From Eucalyptus grandis (lineage: Eukaryota > Streptophyta > Magnoliopsida > Myrtales > Myrtaceae): a DNA stretch of 64,000 bases. Location: positions 53,573,382 to 53,637,381 of the forward strand of contig NC_052617.1 in the NCBI RefSeq assembly GCF_016545825.1, read 5' to 3'. Below are positions 1 through 10,939 of this stretch, piece by piece. A program made the translations under genes and the position numbers. The notes beneath the pieces are model-generated. The model was not told the DNA's origin. It saw nothing but the letters and a program-made list of their open reading frames with translations, and made no database searches. How positions within the stretch are numbered: position 1 is the stretch's first letter; the number at the start of each line of letters is the position of its first letter.

Positions 1-3000
1 TGCCGACGGTGTGATTACCAGGTCCGGCCTAACTCAGGAATTCAACCGAACTGGCCTAGACCTACCAGTTCAGGGGCAATTATGGTGAGAATCGGTTTAG
101 TTACCAATTTCACGAACCTTTATTCGGTTCTAAATCCTGCTTTAGGGAAAAAGAAATACTTTTATTGTCATCGGTAATCGAACTAGAATTTTCTCCGTGA
201 ATAAATAATAGTACGATCACTTGACGAACATAAAATGGTGTTACTTTTCTATCTTTTTCTTGTGAAGAATTAATTTTTACTAAAATCGACGGTTTCACAG
301 CTGGTGTTGGAATTGTTCGCGTCTAGTATTATCCGGGAGGTCTCTTAGTTAGTGACCAAATTTCATTATATCTATCCAATTCATGGCTCTTAACGTTCAA
401 CTCAGCCTTGTGAAAGCAATTTAACCGAAAAATCGTCGGTGAATCATCGTAAAAAGTATGAGAATGATTTGAATTTCAAGTGAGATTAGAGGCATGACAT
501 AATCCGTCATTTAATATTACGGTGAAGTTTCGCTATGGACTGGTCTATGGATTTGGGTTCCTCACTTTCTTGGTTATTGATTAGAATTTAGGCCATTTAA
601 CATCTAAGCATTGGTGCAAGAAAGATGGAGAACTTATGAAGTGGTTCCATCATCCATGTGTGCTTGCCATTCAAACTTCAAGATTGTCTTCGTCCTTCCA
701 TCTGGTTCAAAACATGCACCGCATGTGCTTCGTCCTTTCCGACCATGGACAGATGCTTCTGGTTCCGTTCTCATGTTAGATGAACGGGCTAGGTCCATCA
801 CAAGTCTGCCGACAAGGCAATGAGGCGACGCAGCAAAGTAATTATCCAAATGTCAAAATGTATCGAACCAAAAATTGCTCTCAGAATATAGAAAAATATA
901 TCATAAGTATCATAATTTTTATATGTCACTCACTTGGATGTCGTAACTTTTTCTCCAATTACTTAAATGTTATATAACTTTTCAATCGATCACTTAAATA
1001 TCATAATTTTTTGAAAACATGTGTTTGTCACGTCAAACTTCCGATATTCAAGTATTCAATTGAAAATTATGGCACTCAATGAAGCGTTTTTTTGTTTTTT
1101 TAAGTAATGGTACTCAAGTGGTCGAAAAAAAAAAACTATAACATTCAAGTGAATACTGCATGAATATTATTGCACTTGTAGTGTCTTTATCTAATGTTTG
1201 TGATCCAAATCAATTTGGTACCATTGCAATGGCTGCATAACTTGGACGAAAGTTATCAGCAATTATGCGCCACATTACTCATTGAAAAGATGAGTGGTGG
1301 AACTACGTAGTCCACATGCTTATTGCCATCTATATAGACCATGTGGAGTCATGGCTAACTTGAGCTTCCCCGCAGAATTGACTCTATTTTAATTTCTGAT
1401 ATGTCCATGATCTCCGTATCCACAATAGAATTATGTTCATGATCCTAATCCAACCACCTCTCTTCTCGAGCACCTTTGATATATCTTAGTACATGAATCA
1501 TTGCACCCCGATGCATCGGTGAATCTATGACCTGGGCTAACTGAACACTTTTGACATCTGGTTGATTTGGGATAAACTTCACATCTAGGTCCCCAGGACT
1601 ACCCAAGAGTATCCATCTCTTCTTGCAAATCTTGACAGACATGGATACCCTAATGAGAGAACATTCAACCTTAATCCTAGAAAATGTCTAACTGGCTCAT
1701 ATTCTTAGCCAGAAATTGTTGATGCATATGCGTTTTTTATCCAAGCGACACTATCTACCCATTTTCTGCACTAACTTACGTCATCTAGGTAGACTAAGAT
1801 TAGAATACGTTTACTAGATGGAGAGGACTAATAGGATACTTGATCATATGAATCGCTCTGAATCATTCCCAACTTAAGAATTGTGCTTACGGTGCTCCGA
1901 AAGATTGCTTTGAAGTATAAAAGGGCTCTTTTCTTTTCTTCTTTTCTTTTTCTCAATTTGCACGCCATGCTAGACACTAACTTTGTTGAAGACGTTCTGA
2001 GGTTCGGAGACGATTCATGTACTTCAGAATGAATGATTTGCAACAGTCTAAACTGCATTTGTCTTTGAAAACGATTTTGATGAAGTTGGCAGAGAAGCAT
2101 CAATTGAACCAGAAATGGTTGAACGGTAAGAACTTGCAGTTGCCTCACCACCTAAATGAACCGACAAAACCATATGATTAATGAGAACCCAAACGCACAA
2201 TTAGTTAACATGACTTGCGAGCGTCGATCGGTATTATCAAAGAATGAGTTAAAGAGCTAAATGAGCTTTAATCAGATAGATTCTCTTATTTTTTTTATTT
2301 TTTTGGGGTAACATCTTATGTTCAATAAAATTTAAGCCCTTATCTACAATTAAACTTGCGGATTCGGGAGAAATAACATTTCCATTACTTTGACGCGAGA
2401 AATTTACGAGACAAGGAATCAAGATGAGATCTTGCGAATTTTGTATTCTAGTAAAAGTCGTCCCAACCCCAGGTGAAATGGACCGATGGATCCTCCAAGA
2501 GTAAAATTTATTTGGTACCTGGGAATAGTCCCAATCACCAAATGAGACTCGCTTCAGCAATAAGATCGATTATAAAAAAGCCAAAAACCAGTTTGACTTT
2601 TGAACAAGATCCCAAGACCTTACCATGCATAACGCAATCATGGACCATTTTGCCTTATCACCGAATCAATTTTGCCGACAAAAAGTGCTTCCGCTTCGTG
2701 ATTTCTTCGTCACCTAACCCACTTTAAATTCTCCGAGAACATTTTATTTTGGAGTTGCATTCCAAGCACGATATGCTTATCTATCTAATCCACCTCGGGC
2801 CCGTAAAATGTCTCCTCTTTGAAGATCAAAGACGAAATGACAATGAGGATTTGTCCTAAGTGATTGGCTGCGCTTGCATAGATGACACCGAAGCATTCAA
2901 AGGTCCATCCTCATGGAAACTCCACTCCATGCATGATAAATTTTATCTTGTTGAAAGTTTTGAGTTCTCACTTTGAGCCGTCGTTTTTTGTACCAACTTT

Positions 3001-3640
3001 TTTAGGTACATTAGGTTCATGAGCCATTTAACTTCCCGTAATTATCACTCTATGTGTGTAACAACGAGACATGCCATATTCCATAAATGTTAGGTCGCGA
3101 GATTGAAATCGCTTGCGAGACCAATGCATTGTCCTAGCTTTATGCCAATGAAACCTAGATCTCCACTGGACCGACTCAATGGCGTGATTAAATATTTTGA
3201 GACACCATCAACCGATATTCTTAAAGCTTAAATGGTTGGAAAAGTTGCATTGTTTTTTTTTTTTTTTTTTGGAAAAGATAATATATTGTTTTTTGGAAAA
3301 GTTGTATTGTTTAATACGTAAGTTTTCTAACTTATCCGTTCCAACCTAGCCTTGAATTAGGCAAAAGAGTGAAGCAAGGACTATGGTGCTTGGAGGGATT
3401 TAAGCATTGAATCTCCTAATGCCGTGAAAAATGATAACTGCCATTTCTATTGGTCTAACACCAAGCATAAAAATTATTGCCCAAGCTAGACGGGCATGAG
3501 CTGAATTGGGTATCCGTCACTAGATTTGCTATTCCAAGCTCGTCCAGATTTATCCTCTGGGCTGATTGAGCTTGGGCGAGCTCAATAGGCTTTCAAGCCC
3601 CCGATTAGTCCTACATCGGCTACTCCAAAATTTAGAACTC
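1..3640. other. Gene-poor flank with transposon relics
   Basis: No open frame here resembles a plant gene. The stretch is AT-rich with short decayed repeats. From about 850 to 1160 there are repeated phrases on the theme of 'acttaaatgt' and 'atcataattttt', in the style of decayed MULE termini. A poly-T tract lies at about 3253-3270. The only protein-like relic is the copia fragment listed separately. The last 300 bases become GC-richer toward the IST1-like promoter. Confidence 0.6.
1340..1642 (-). mobile_element. Decayed copia-type retrotransposon pol fragment
   Basis: On the minus strand a short reading frame contains DSPMHRGAMIHVLRYIKGA. This fits the 'SQFM..P...H..A..RVLRYLKGT' block that follows the reverse transcriptase of Ty1/copia elements. 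In a shifted frame further downstream, GDHGHIRN and then SAG resemble the 'HGH..IEGY.DADWAG' block that opens the copia RNase H region. Upstream, LLGSPGDLDVKFIPNQPDV occupies the place of 'LVGKLIYLTVTRPD'. Frameshifts and substitutions separate the pieces and no LTRs were found, so this is an old inactive remnant. The match is from memory of the family pattern, not a search. Confidence 0.45.
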
Positions 3641-4099
3641 TAATCAATTTGGGTTTATTCTGATCGGATCATTTTCGACCCGATCCGACCCGTCCGTATC
3701 CCGTGGAGAAAAGAAAATAAATGAACAGCCAAATTTTCTTTCGCAGCTTCTCACAGCGACGCTGCGCTCGATAATTGATAGTGGTGTTCTACGATCCGAA
3801 AGTGCCCCCCGAAGCCTTGACGCGGCTTCCGGAGGAACCTTCTGGCCTAAGGAAACTGGCGCGCCCTGCGCGTCAATTAAGCGTCGGCAGGTTTCCATCC
3901 TTGGTCGTTCTATCGTCACCCTTCTCTCCCCCGACCCCCTTTAAGCGATCGATTTTCGCTTTCGCGTCGGCCGATACCTCTCGATTTCTGGGTATTTGTT
4001 TATAAACAGCGGCCCGTTGAAGATCTTTTTCCCGCAGTTCGTGGCGTGTCTCGACTGATCCTTTCTTCTGGGTCTCTGCGGTGATCCGGGTTCTCGGCC

Positions 4100-7000
4100 A
4101 TGTCGATAATGGATTCTTTCTTCGCGAAGGGCTTCAAAGCCGCGAAATGGTAAAATTCGATCTCTCGGGCTGGTCCGAATTCCGTCTCCTCCTTTTGGCG
4201 TTCCTGCGTCTGGGTCACGTGTGCTGTGACGGTCTTTCGACCTTTGTTTTGTGTTTTCTTTGTTTTTCGATTAGATGGGGAGTTTGCATTTTTAGGTGGG
4301 TTGATCGGATTCTGGTTTCGGGTGATTTGGGATTCGGATGATGCCGACCTCTTTTTCTTTTCTGGCTGAATTCCTCATCTGCCCTCTGTGATGCTGAGTT
4401 TCGAGATTCTATCGGTGTGGAGACATGTCTTTGGTTTATTGATAGTTTATTAATGTTTGTACTTCGTGCTCTGTTTCTTGCAGTAAAACCCTTTTGAAAT
4501 TGACCATTCCTCGGATAAAGTTGCTGAGGAACAGGAGGGAGATTCAGTTGAAGCAGATGCGCCGTGACATCGCGAAGCTGCTCGAAACCGGTCAAGAAGC
4601 TACAGCTCGTATTCGGGTATTTTCTTGTTTTGCTAAACCTGTGACTTTCAGTTACTAAACTCTTGGTCCTAATTTCGCGATATGCCTGTTGTCCATGGAT
4701 GGAAAGACTTTGAAAGTTCCGTTCATACTTGAAAGTTCATTTTTTTTCCCCTATATTTGTCATTTTTCAGGTGGAGCATATCATAAGAGAAGAGAAAATG
4801 ATGGCAGCTCAAGAGGTCTTAGAGCTCTTCTGTGAACTCATTTCTGTTCGCCTTCCAGTCATTGAGGCACAGAGGTTGTGATGTCAATAAATTGTGCTCT
4901 TTTTACTTTGTTGAGACTGATTAGAATGAGTGGCTAGCCTAGTTATCTCTGGACTATCTGGAGGAAGCTTCACTTGTGGTTCAATCTTTTGCTGTGTGAA
5001 AGATAACATGTAGAACAGCGATGGATGCTAAGATACTATCTAAAGTCTAACCTGTGAGAAAGTATAGTCAATGGCAATATTTCATTTAGTTACTTAAGCT
5101 TAATGAAACTTCCTGTGGTTTGGCTTGGTCATTCCTCACCTCATGCGTAGCTTGATGTGTAAGGGCGTGATGGCAATGGTTCACTATGTTAAAAAGTTCA
5201 TTTAGCTAACTGGAAGGCTAGAATCAAAGTGTGCATTGCTCATTAGTAGTTCTCCAATTGAACAGTATGCCAGAGGATGTTTTTCAATATGGCTTCTGCT
5301 TGTCCCTTTTTACTTTATTTCTAAAGCCCCCTCCACACAATCCCCCACAAAAGGGGGAAAAAACTAGGGGTGTGCAACGGAAACCGCTCGAACCGGGACC
5401 GGACCGGACCGGCCGGTTTTGGGTGGTTTCCACGGTCGGCGGTCCGGTTCCCAGTTCCTAATCTTGGAACCGGCGGCCAATTGGTCCGGTTCCCGGTTCC
5501 AAGGTGGGAACTGGACCGACCGGACCGACCGGACCGGACCAATTTTTTTTATATATAATTTATATACATATAATATATAAACACATATAATATATGAATA
5601 TTATATATGAAACTTATTGCAATTACAATTGCAATTGAGGTAACAATCTTCTATGTGGCCAAGAGACCACCAAAGCTTTGTTGTTACTCTTTATTTATAG
5701 AGAAAACTTACTTGTTAGTTTCATTTTCTATTCAATGTGAGACAAGGCTCTAGGAGTTCCTTGTGCTCACACTCTCTCTCTTGCTCCCCTCACTTGCAAA
5801 CAACAAGGCACTTCAAGCCTCAAAGAGTCTAATATCGACTAAACATTCAAAGCATAGAAGAGAGATTGTCAATAAAACCTAAACTAAACACAACCTTTAA
5901 TTAAATTGTTCATGGCTTTTATGCTTAAAATTAAGCGTGAAACACATAAACTGTGATTGATATTCACGCAAGTGAAGTGTAAATATTTTGCACGTGGCGC
6001 ATGGATGTGTGAATAGTTTTATTAGAACGCCTGGGAACTAAATTGGATTGATCGGTCCGGAGCATGGTTTTTCTTTAGTGAAAAAGGAAAATGCCGATTT
6101 TGTTGGACCGGACCGGACCGGACCGGACCGGAACCGATGGTCGGGTCCGGTTCCCGGTTCCACCTTGGAATCAGACCGAACCGGGAACCGAATCACCCCT
6201 AGAAAAAACAACAAAAAAACAAAAGGCTATGTTACATGAGATATATGTATGGTCAGTATAGAATTTGAATGGACAACTCAATGCTTCGAGTCCGAAAACT
6301 CTGTATATTTTTTTCTTTTGTCTTTCCTTGTTTTAGTTGGTGGTTCACTATTAACTTTGGATCATTTAAGTGAATTTTCACTAGCCTGGATGTCAAATTT
6401 TGTAGTTAGCCTTTACATTTTCTTGTGGCTTGTTTTGTAGCTTGCCATGCTGTAGTGTTACTGTGTTAGTAGTAGCATCTATGGCCCTAACTGATCTTTT
6501 TCTTTTCTCGGCCAATAGGGCTTAACTGATCTTTGAATTTGGTCTTTTTAAAGGGAATGTCCTATTGACCTAAAAGAAGCAATATCCAGTGTGTGCTTTG
6601 CTGCCCCTAGATGTGCCGATCTACCCGAGCTGATACAGGTTCAGATGTTATTTGCGTCAAAGTATGGGAAAGAATTTGTAGCAGCTGCTAGTGAACTCAT
6701 GCCAGATTGTGGCGTTAATCGACAGGTTCTTTAAACTCTCTGTTCATTTTGCTAATAACAAAGAATCTGTAGCTTTTCCAGTTGGTTAATCTTGAAATGC
6801 ATATCTTTTGCTGTAGTTAATTGAGCTACTATCAGTTCGCGCCCCTTCCCCTGAAGCCAAACTCAAGCTTCTTAAAGAAATTGCTGAAGAGCATGAGTTA
6901 GAATGGGATCCTGCTGCCTCAGAATCTGAGCTTTTCAAATCCCATGAAGATTTGCTGGTGAACAGCGGTTTTCCATTTTTGTTTTTTTTTTTTTTTTTCC

Positions 7001-8146
7001 TGGCATTGCTTATATTAGCTTGGCGTCTCATATATAACCTCTTTATTGCAGAATGGATCTACGCAGTTTGGAAGTGGATCTAAATTACCCCTGCCTAAAG
7101 AGAAGCATGATGATTCGCTGTATTCAAGACCAGATCATGCCCTTGATGAACAGCCTGATTCTGATACAGGCTTTGAGTCATTGGATTTTCCTGAGGTTCC
7201 CCAGATTTCAGTACGGCCAAATTCAAGTGCAGTCTCTGCACCAGAGATTATTCCACCTAATCCAGTTGCTGCAAGCCCTGCCGACCACAAAGTTGGTGAT
7301 GAAATTTCACAGCTCTCTGGAACTGTGGAAACTTTGTCCCTTCACAAGCATGTGGATCCCAAGGAAGTAGTGGAAGAGCATCTTATAGACCACAAAGATG
7401 AAACTGCTAAAAGTTCTGTTGATGTCAAGGAAGATAAACAGTTCCTGCCATTTATAGCTCCCCCATCACTTTCATCTGTGTCGTTCTCTGTGAGAGAATC
7501 ATTCCCTGCAAGAGAAAGTGCTCCTCCATCCTCTCTTCGAAGGACAAAGAGCAACGCACAGGATGTGGATTCACAAGATGTGTTTGCAGCTGCTCAATCC
7601 TCTCTTCCAAGGACAAAGAACAACACACAGGATGTGGATTTACAAGACGTGCTTGCAGCTGCTCAAGCTGCTGCTGAAAGTGCTGAGCGTGCCGCATCTG
7701 CCGCCCGTTCTGCAGCTAGTCTCGCACAAGTCAGAATCACCGAGCTTACCAGGAAAAAATCAGCAGTCCTGGATGATTCTGATAACCCATTTTATGCAGC
7801 CACACCTGAGTCTACTAATGCTCCAACTCCTGAACTTGAACATAAAAGATCTTTGGAGAATTCTGATCAGAGGTTTGATTCAATGGACGATCAAGTGTTT
7901 CATAAAGACCTGAAGGAGTCCGGTGTGTCAAATCAGCCACCGCCTGAGGAGGTTAAGTTTGATTCTGAGGCATCAGAGTCCAGTCACAAAGTTCACGATT
8001 ATAACTCTGAATATCACCAGCCTGAGAGATCCACCTCAATGGACGAACCATATTTTTCATACCCAAACTTGTTCTCTTCGCAGAGCATCAATGTCGGATC
8101 TGGTTCCCAGTCATCAGATAATTCCCGGCCCCACTATGATCCATGA
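4100..8146 (+). CDS. IST1-like protein (ESCRT-III regulator of Vps4), six exons
   Basis: Exons deduced from frame and GT-AG junctions are 4100-4149, 4484-4616, 4771-4874, 6554-6725, 6817-6957 and 7052-8146. They give 1695 bp, or 564 residues. The start ATG opens MSIMDSFFAKGFKAAKCK, the usual plant IST1-like N-terminus, followed by a basic, helix-forming segment (LRNRREIQLKQMRRDIAKLL). The IST1 domain fills roughly residues 10-180 and includes IREEKMMAAQEVLELFCEL, FAAPRCADLPELIQVQMLFA and SKYGKEFVAAASELMPDCGV. The rest is a low-complexity acidic/Ser-rich tail with an Ala-rich helix (AAAQAAAESAERAASAARSA). IST1 family proteins bind ESCRT-III/CHMP1 and the AAA ATPase Vps4 on endosomes in multivesicular-body sorting. 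The third intron (4875-6553) is long because it holds a hAT element. The tail carries a 23-residue tandem duplication. No lesion was found. Confidence 0.9.
5365..6201. mobile_element. Non-autonomous hAT element in IST1-like intron 3
   Basis: The element begins TAGGGGTG and ends CACCCCTA, a perfect 8-bp inverted terminus of hAT type. It is flanked on both sides by the exact 8-bp duplication GAAAAAAC (5357-5364 and 6202-6209). Subterminal regions hold many short GGACCG/CCGGTTCC repeats in inverted arrangement, as expected for hAT transposase binding sites. There is no transposase reading frame, so it would have to be moved in trans. It sits fully inside an intron, far from both splice sites, so the gene should still splice. 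Confidence 0.88.
7529..7666 (+). repeat. 69-bp in-frame tandem duplication in IST1-like last exon
   Basis: Two adjacent 69-bp units (7529-7597 and 7598-7666) encode SSLRRTKSNAQDVDSQDVFAAAQ... and SSLPRTKNNTQDVDLQDVLAAAQ, 23 residues each. They differ at a handful of bases. The reading frame is kept, so the protein is 23 residues longer than a single-unit form. Confidence 0.85.
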
Positions 8147-9256
8147 GTGAATTTGTCTCTTAAAGGTTTGATGAGACATAACAATATGCTACTGTGTTGA
8201 GTTTGCTCGTTGTTGCATATTCTTTCTCATTTTAGCTTTCATCGGTCTTTTGTATAGGGAGGTATTTGAGGATTGTCTGAATTTGTTGCTGTATAATGAT
8301 AGTCGATCCTTTAAACTCATCCATGCAGACTGCCAAACAGAGTGTATCGTTCGATTTCGGATCCACATGGATAGATTAATGTATTATAACTATGTTACTG
8401 CTTTACTGGACATAGAATCGCGGTTCTTCTACCAGCGTTCAGTTGTCTGACAGTTAGTACTCTATATGCCATGGCTAAAACTACATCTTATCTAATGCTT
8501 GTGAAAGGCCTTTATTAGTGTTACCAATCCTTAGCTCCCCAGTTTTTTATTTTTTTTAGAAGGGTTATTTTTGTTTCATCTCTTTTCTTATCAAAGAAGC
8601 AACGAAAGCAGACCCCCCTGATGCAAGCTCACTTGACATCAGGCGAGTTGCCGCCTGCGGAAAGAACTTAAGGAAAATTGAGCAGTATGTGGTTGTGTAA
8701 TGTGTATGGCCAAAAGGAAGAAAAGGGAACAAAAAAGAAAGGGAGAATGGACCGATTGCATAGTGTAGGGCATGGCAGGGCTGATTCCTGGTAGTAACTA
8801 ATGTTTAGAGGGAACTAAGGTGGTGTCACACCCCCTCCTTGCTTGAATCAGCTGCTTGCTACCTGAGTGGTGTTAGTTATGGCTGATGCTAATAGGATCT
8901 TGATCGTTACATCGATTCTTTTGACTGTCTCGGCTGAATCAACGCCAAAGATCGTTCGGTGGACTTCATTTCGCTACAAATCTGGGTATCGGTCTGAAGG
9001 GCCGTGATGAACAAAGAAACTCTTTTAAGCTCTTCTACTCCTTGATTGACGATTGCACAAGCTCTGTTCATATGCTTCATCGTGTGGATGTGCAAGCCAG
9101 GTTCATGCTTAATCGCTTTAATCGAAACTGATGTTCACCATTTCAGTTTTGCTTACCTGACTCCTTTGCATACTGACGACCCACGAGTCCCAGTAGCCTT
9201 GTACAAACACTTACAAGTTGGTGGTCCATTGTAACCATCCTAAATTTGTATATCTA
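8147..9256. other. 3' flank of IST1-like gene, no further gene seen
   Basis: This should include the 3' untranslated region. Several small open frames occur on both strands, but none has recognisable domains or splice context. There is no clear transposon terminus before the MITE at 9257. Confidence 0.5.
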
Positions 9257-9928
9257 AAAGCCTATTTGGTAACCATTCTATTCCCGAAAATCATTTTTAT
9301 TAAGAAATGATTTTTTTTATTCTATTTCTTGGACGAATTTCTAAGCATTTGAAAGTGTTTGATAATTTTTCAAAATTTCTATTTCCGGAATAGAATTACA
9401 TTTGGCATCACCTTTAAAATTTCTAATTCAAACTATTTTATTTAATTTTTAATAATTTTATAATCTTTTTTTCTTTCTTTTTCTTCAAACTTTGGCTGAT
9501 CACCAGCCACGGGATGATCGGCGATCGGCCAGATGAAGGCTAACGACCTTGTCAAAGCATTACCGACCCCTAGCGAGGCCGCTCGTCGTCAGTCAAGCCT
9601 CATTGTGGCCCAACAAAGTTGGGCCTCGGTGATGGTTGGGCAAGCTTAGCTTTACCAGATCTAGGCGACGTCAACCTACCTAGCCAAGGCTCACTTGGCC
9701 ACCGACAAGCTCACCGAATCTCACTCTAGCCTAGCGAGCTTATCAGACCTCATCCAATTGGTCGCCAACAACCGGCAACGGTGGACGATGACAGCAATGG
9801 AAGAAGAAGCGAGAAGAGAAAAGAAATTTGAATTGGCTTAATTTTGAAATTGTTCTTGAAAACAAAAAAGTAACATTTGTTTAATTTTATTTTAAATCTA
9901 TTATCGAGAATAAAAAATTTACCAAAAA
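9257..9928. mobile_element. hAT-like MITE, 672 bp
   Basis: AT-rich ends flank a GC-richer core. The left end (CTATTTGGTAACCATTCTAT) and the reverse complement of the right end (TTTTTTGGTAAATTTTTTAT) are similar, sharing the GGTAA block and a later TATTC-CGA block. Flanks show a probable 8-bp target duplication, TATATCTA (9249-9256) and AATATCTA (9929-9936), matching at 7 of 8 positions. There is no coding capacity. Class assignment rests on the duplication length and is tentative. Confidence 0.55.
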
Positions 9929-9936
9929 AATATCTA

Positions 9937-10939
9937 TTTTTATTATGCTCCCAAGAACAGATGGATAAAATCGGGTACTATTTGATTGATTGCCCAACAG
10001 ACGCTGAGATGTCATCCTAGAAACCCAAAATTGGATTACACGATCTTTTCCTGGCGTCATTAGAGAACCAGAGGGGTTATCCCACTTGCCAGCTGATTCA
10101 CCAAATGGTAGGAAGAAAGTTCCACCCACAGCTTAAAAACTTTAATACCAATTATGGTTAACCATGTGACAGCACGGAAGTTCATATCTTTTGCCCGATT
10201 AATGATGGGGCGCAGTCGACCCGGAGTTCAAAAAGTCGTCAACATCAAAATTTTTAGATACTTCGTCCAATCCATTTATGTGTCGATGACATTTCTTCAT
10301 CCCTTTGAGATATAAATTTGTACGACAATCCACACTTCAGAGCTGGGAAACAGCGTTGGCATGGGATGATATCGTCCTAAATCGTGGTCCGCAACATCCT
10401 AGAATCCGGGAAGCCACTTTCCTGCAAAGTTTTCTTGAAGAAATGCTTACGGATTGTCCCAATGAGGGACCCCTTCTGAACCAAAATTCTGGCCAAAACA
10501 GGTTGAAGAAGCTATTTGCTTTTACAAATCCAAGTCAGGCAGCATTGCTAGCCACGTTCGACCACAAAATATGATATGACACCAGAAACATTGCCCAGTT
10601 CTAAGTGCGATTATAAGTACAAATTAGGACCATCTCTCTAAGCTTACCATGCCATCCCACCCATGAAAATATGGGAGTTCGACTAGTCTCCCAAGTGGCA
10701 AAACCGCTCGTGTAGATCACAATCACATCAGCAGATTAGCAGCAGATGAGATGATGCAAATGCACCTCAAACAAGATAAGCTCATATGCACAAGTTTGTA
10801 ATGAATACAACGCCCCTGGGCTTACACAGACAAATCAGCACATGGTTGTTAAGCAGGTAAAAGAAAAACTTTCAAACTAAGAAAAAAATAATAATAAAGT
10901 AGTAAGTAATTTGCCTTCTTTACTTGAACTATGCATGGG
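9937..10939. other. Intergenic and 3' region of SERK gene
   Basis: This includes the presumed 3' untranslated region of the minus-strand SERK gene in its upper part. No convincing coding region or repeat terminus was found. Confidence 0.5.

Noticed and set aside
7342..7913. Several overlapping frames on both strands within the IST1-like last exon
   Set aside because: Shadows of the true 365-codon exon. They have no independent splice or domain support.
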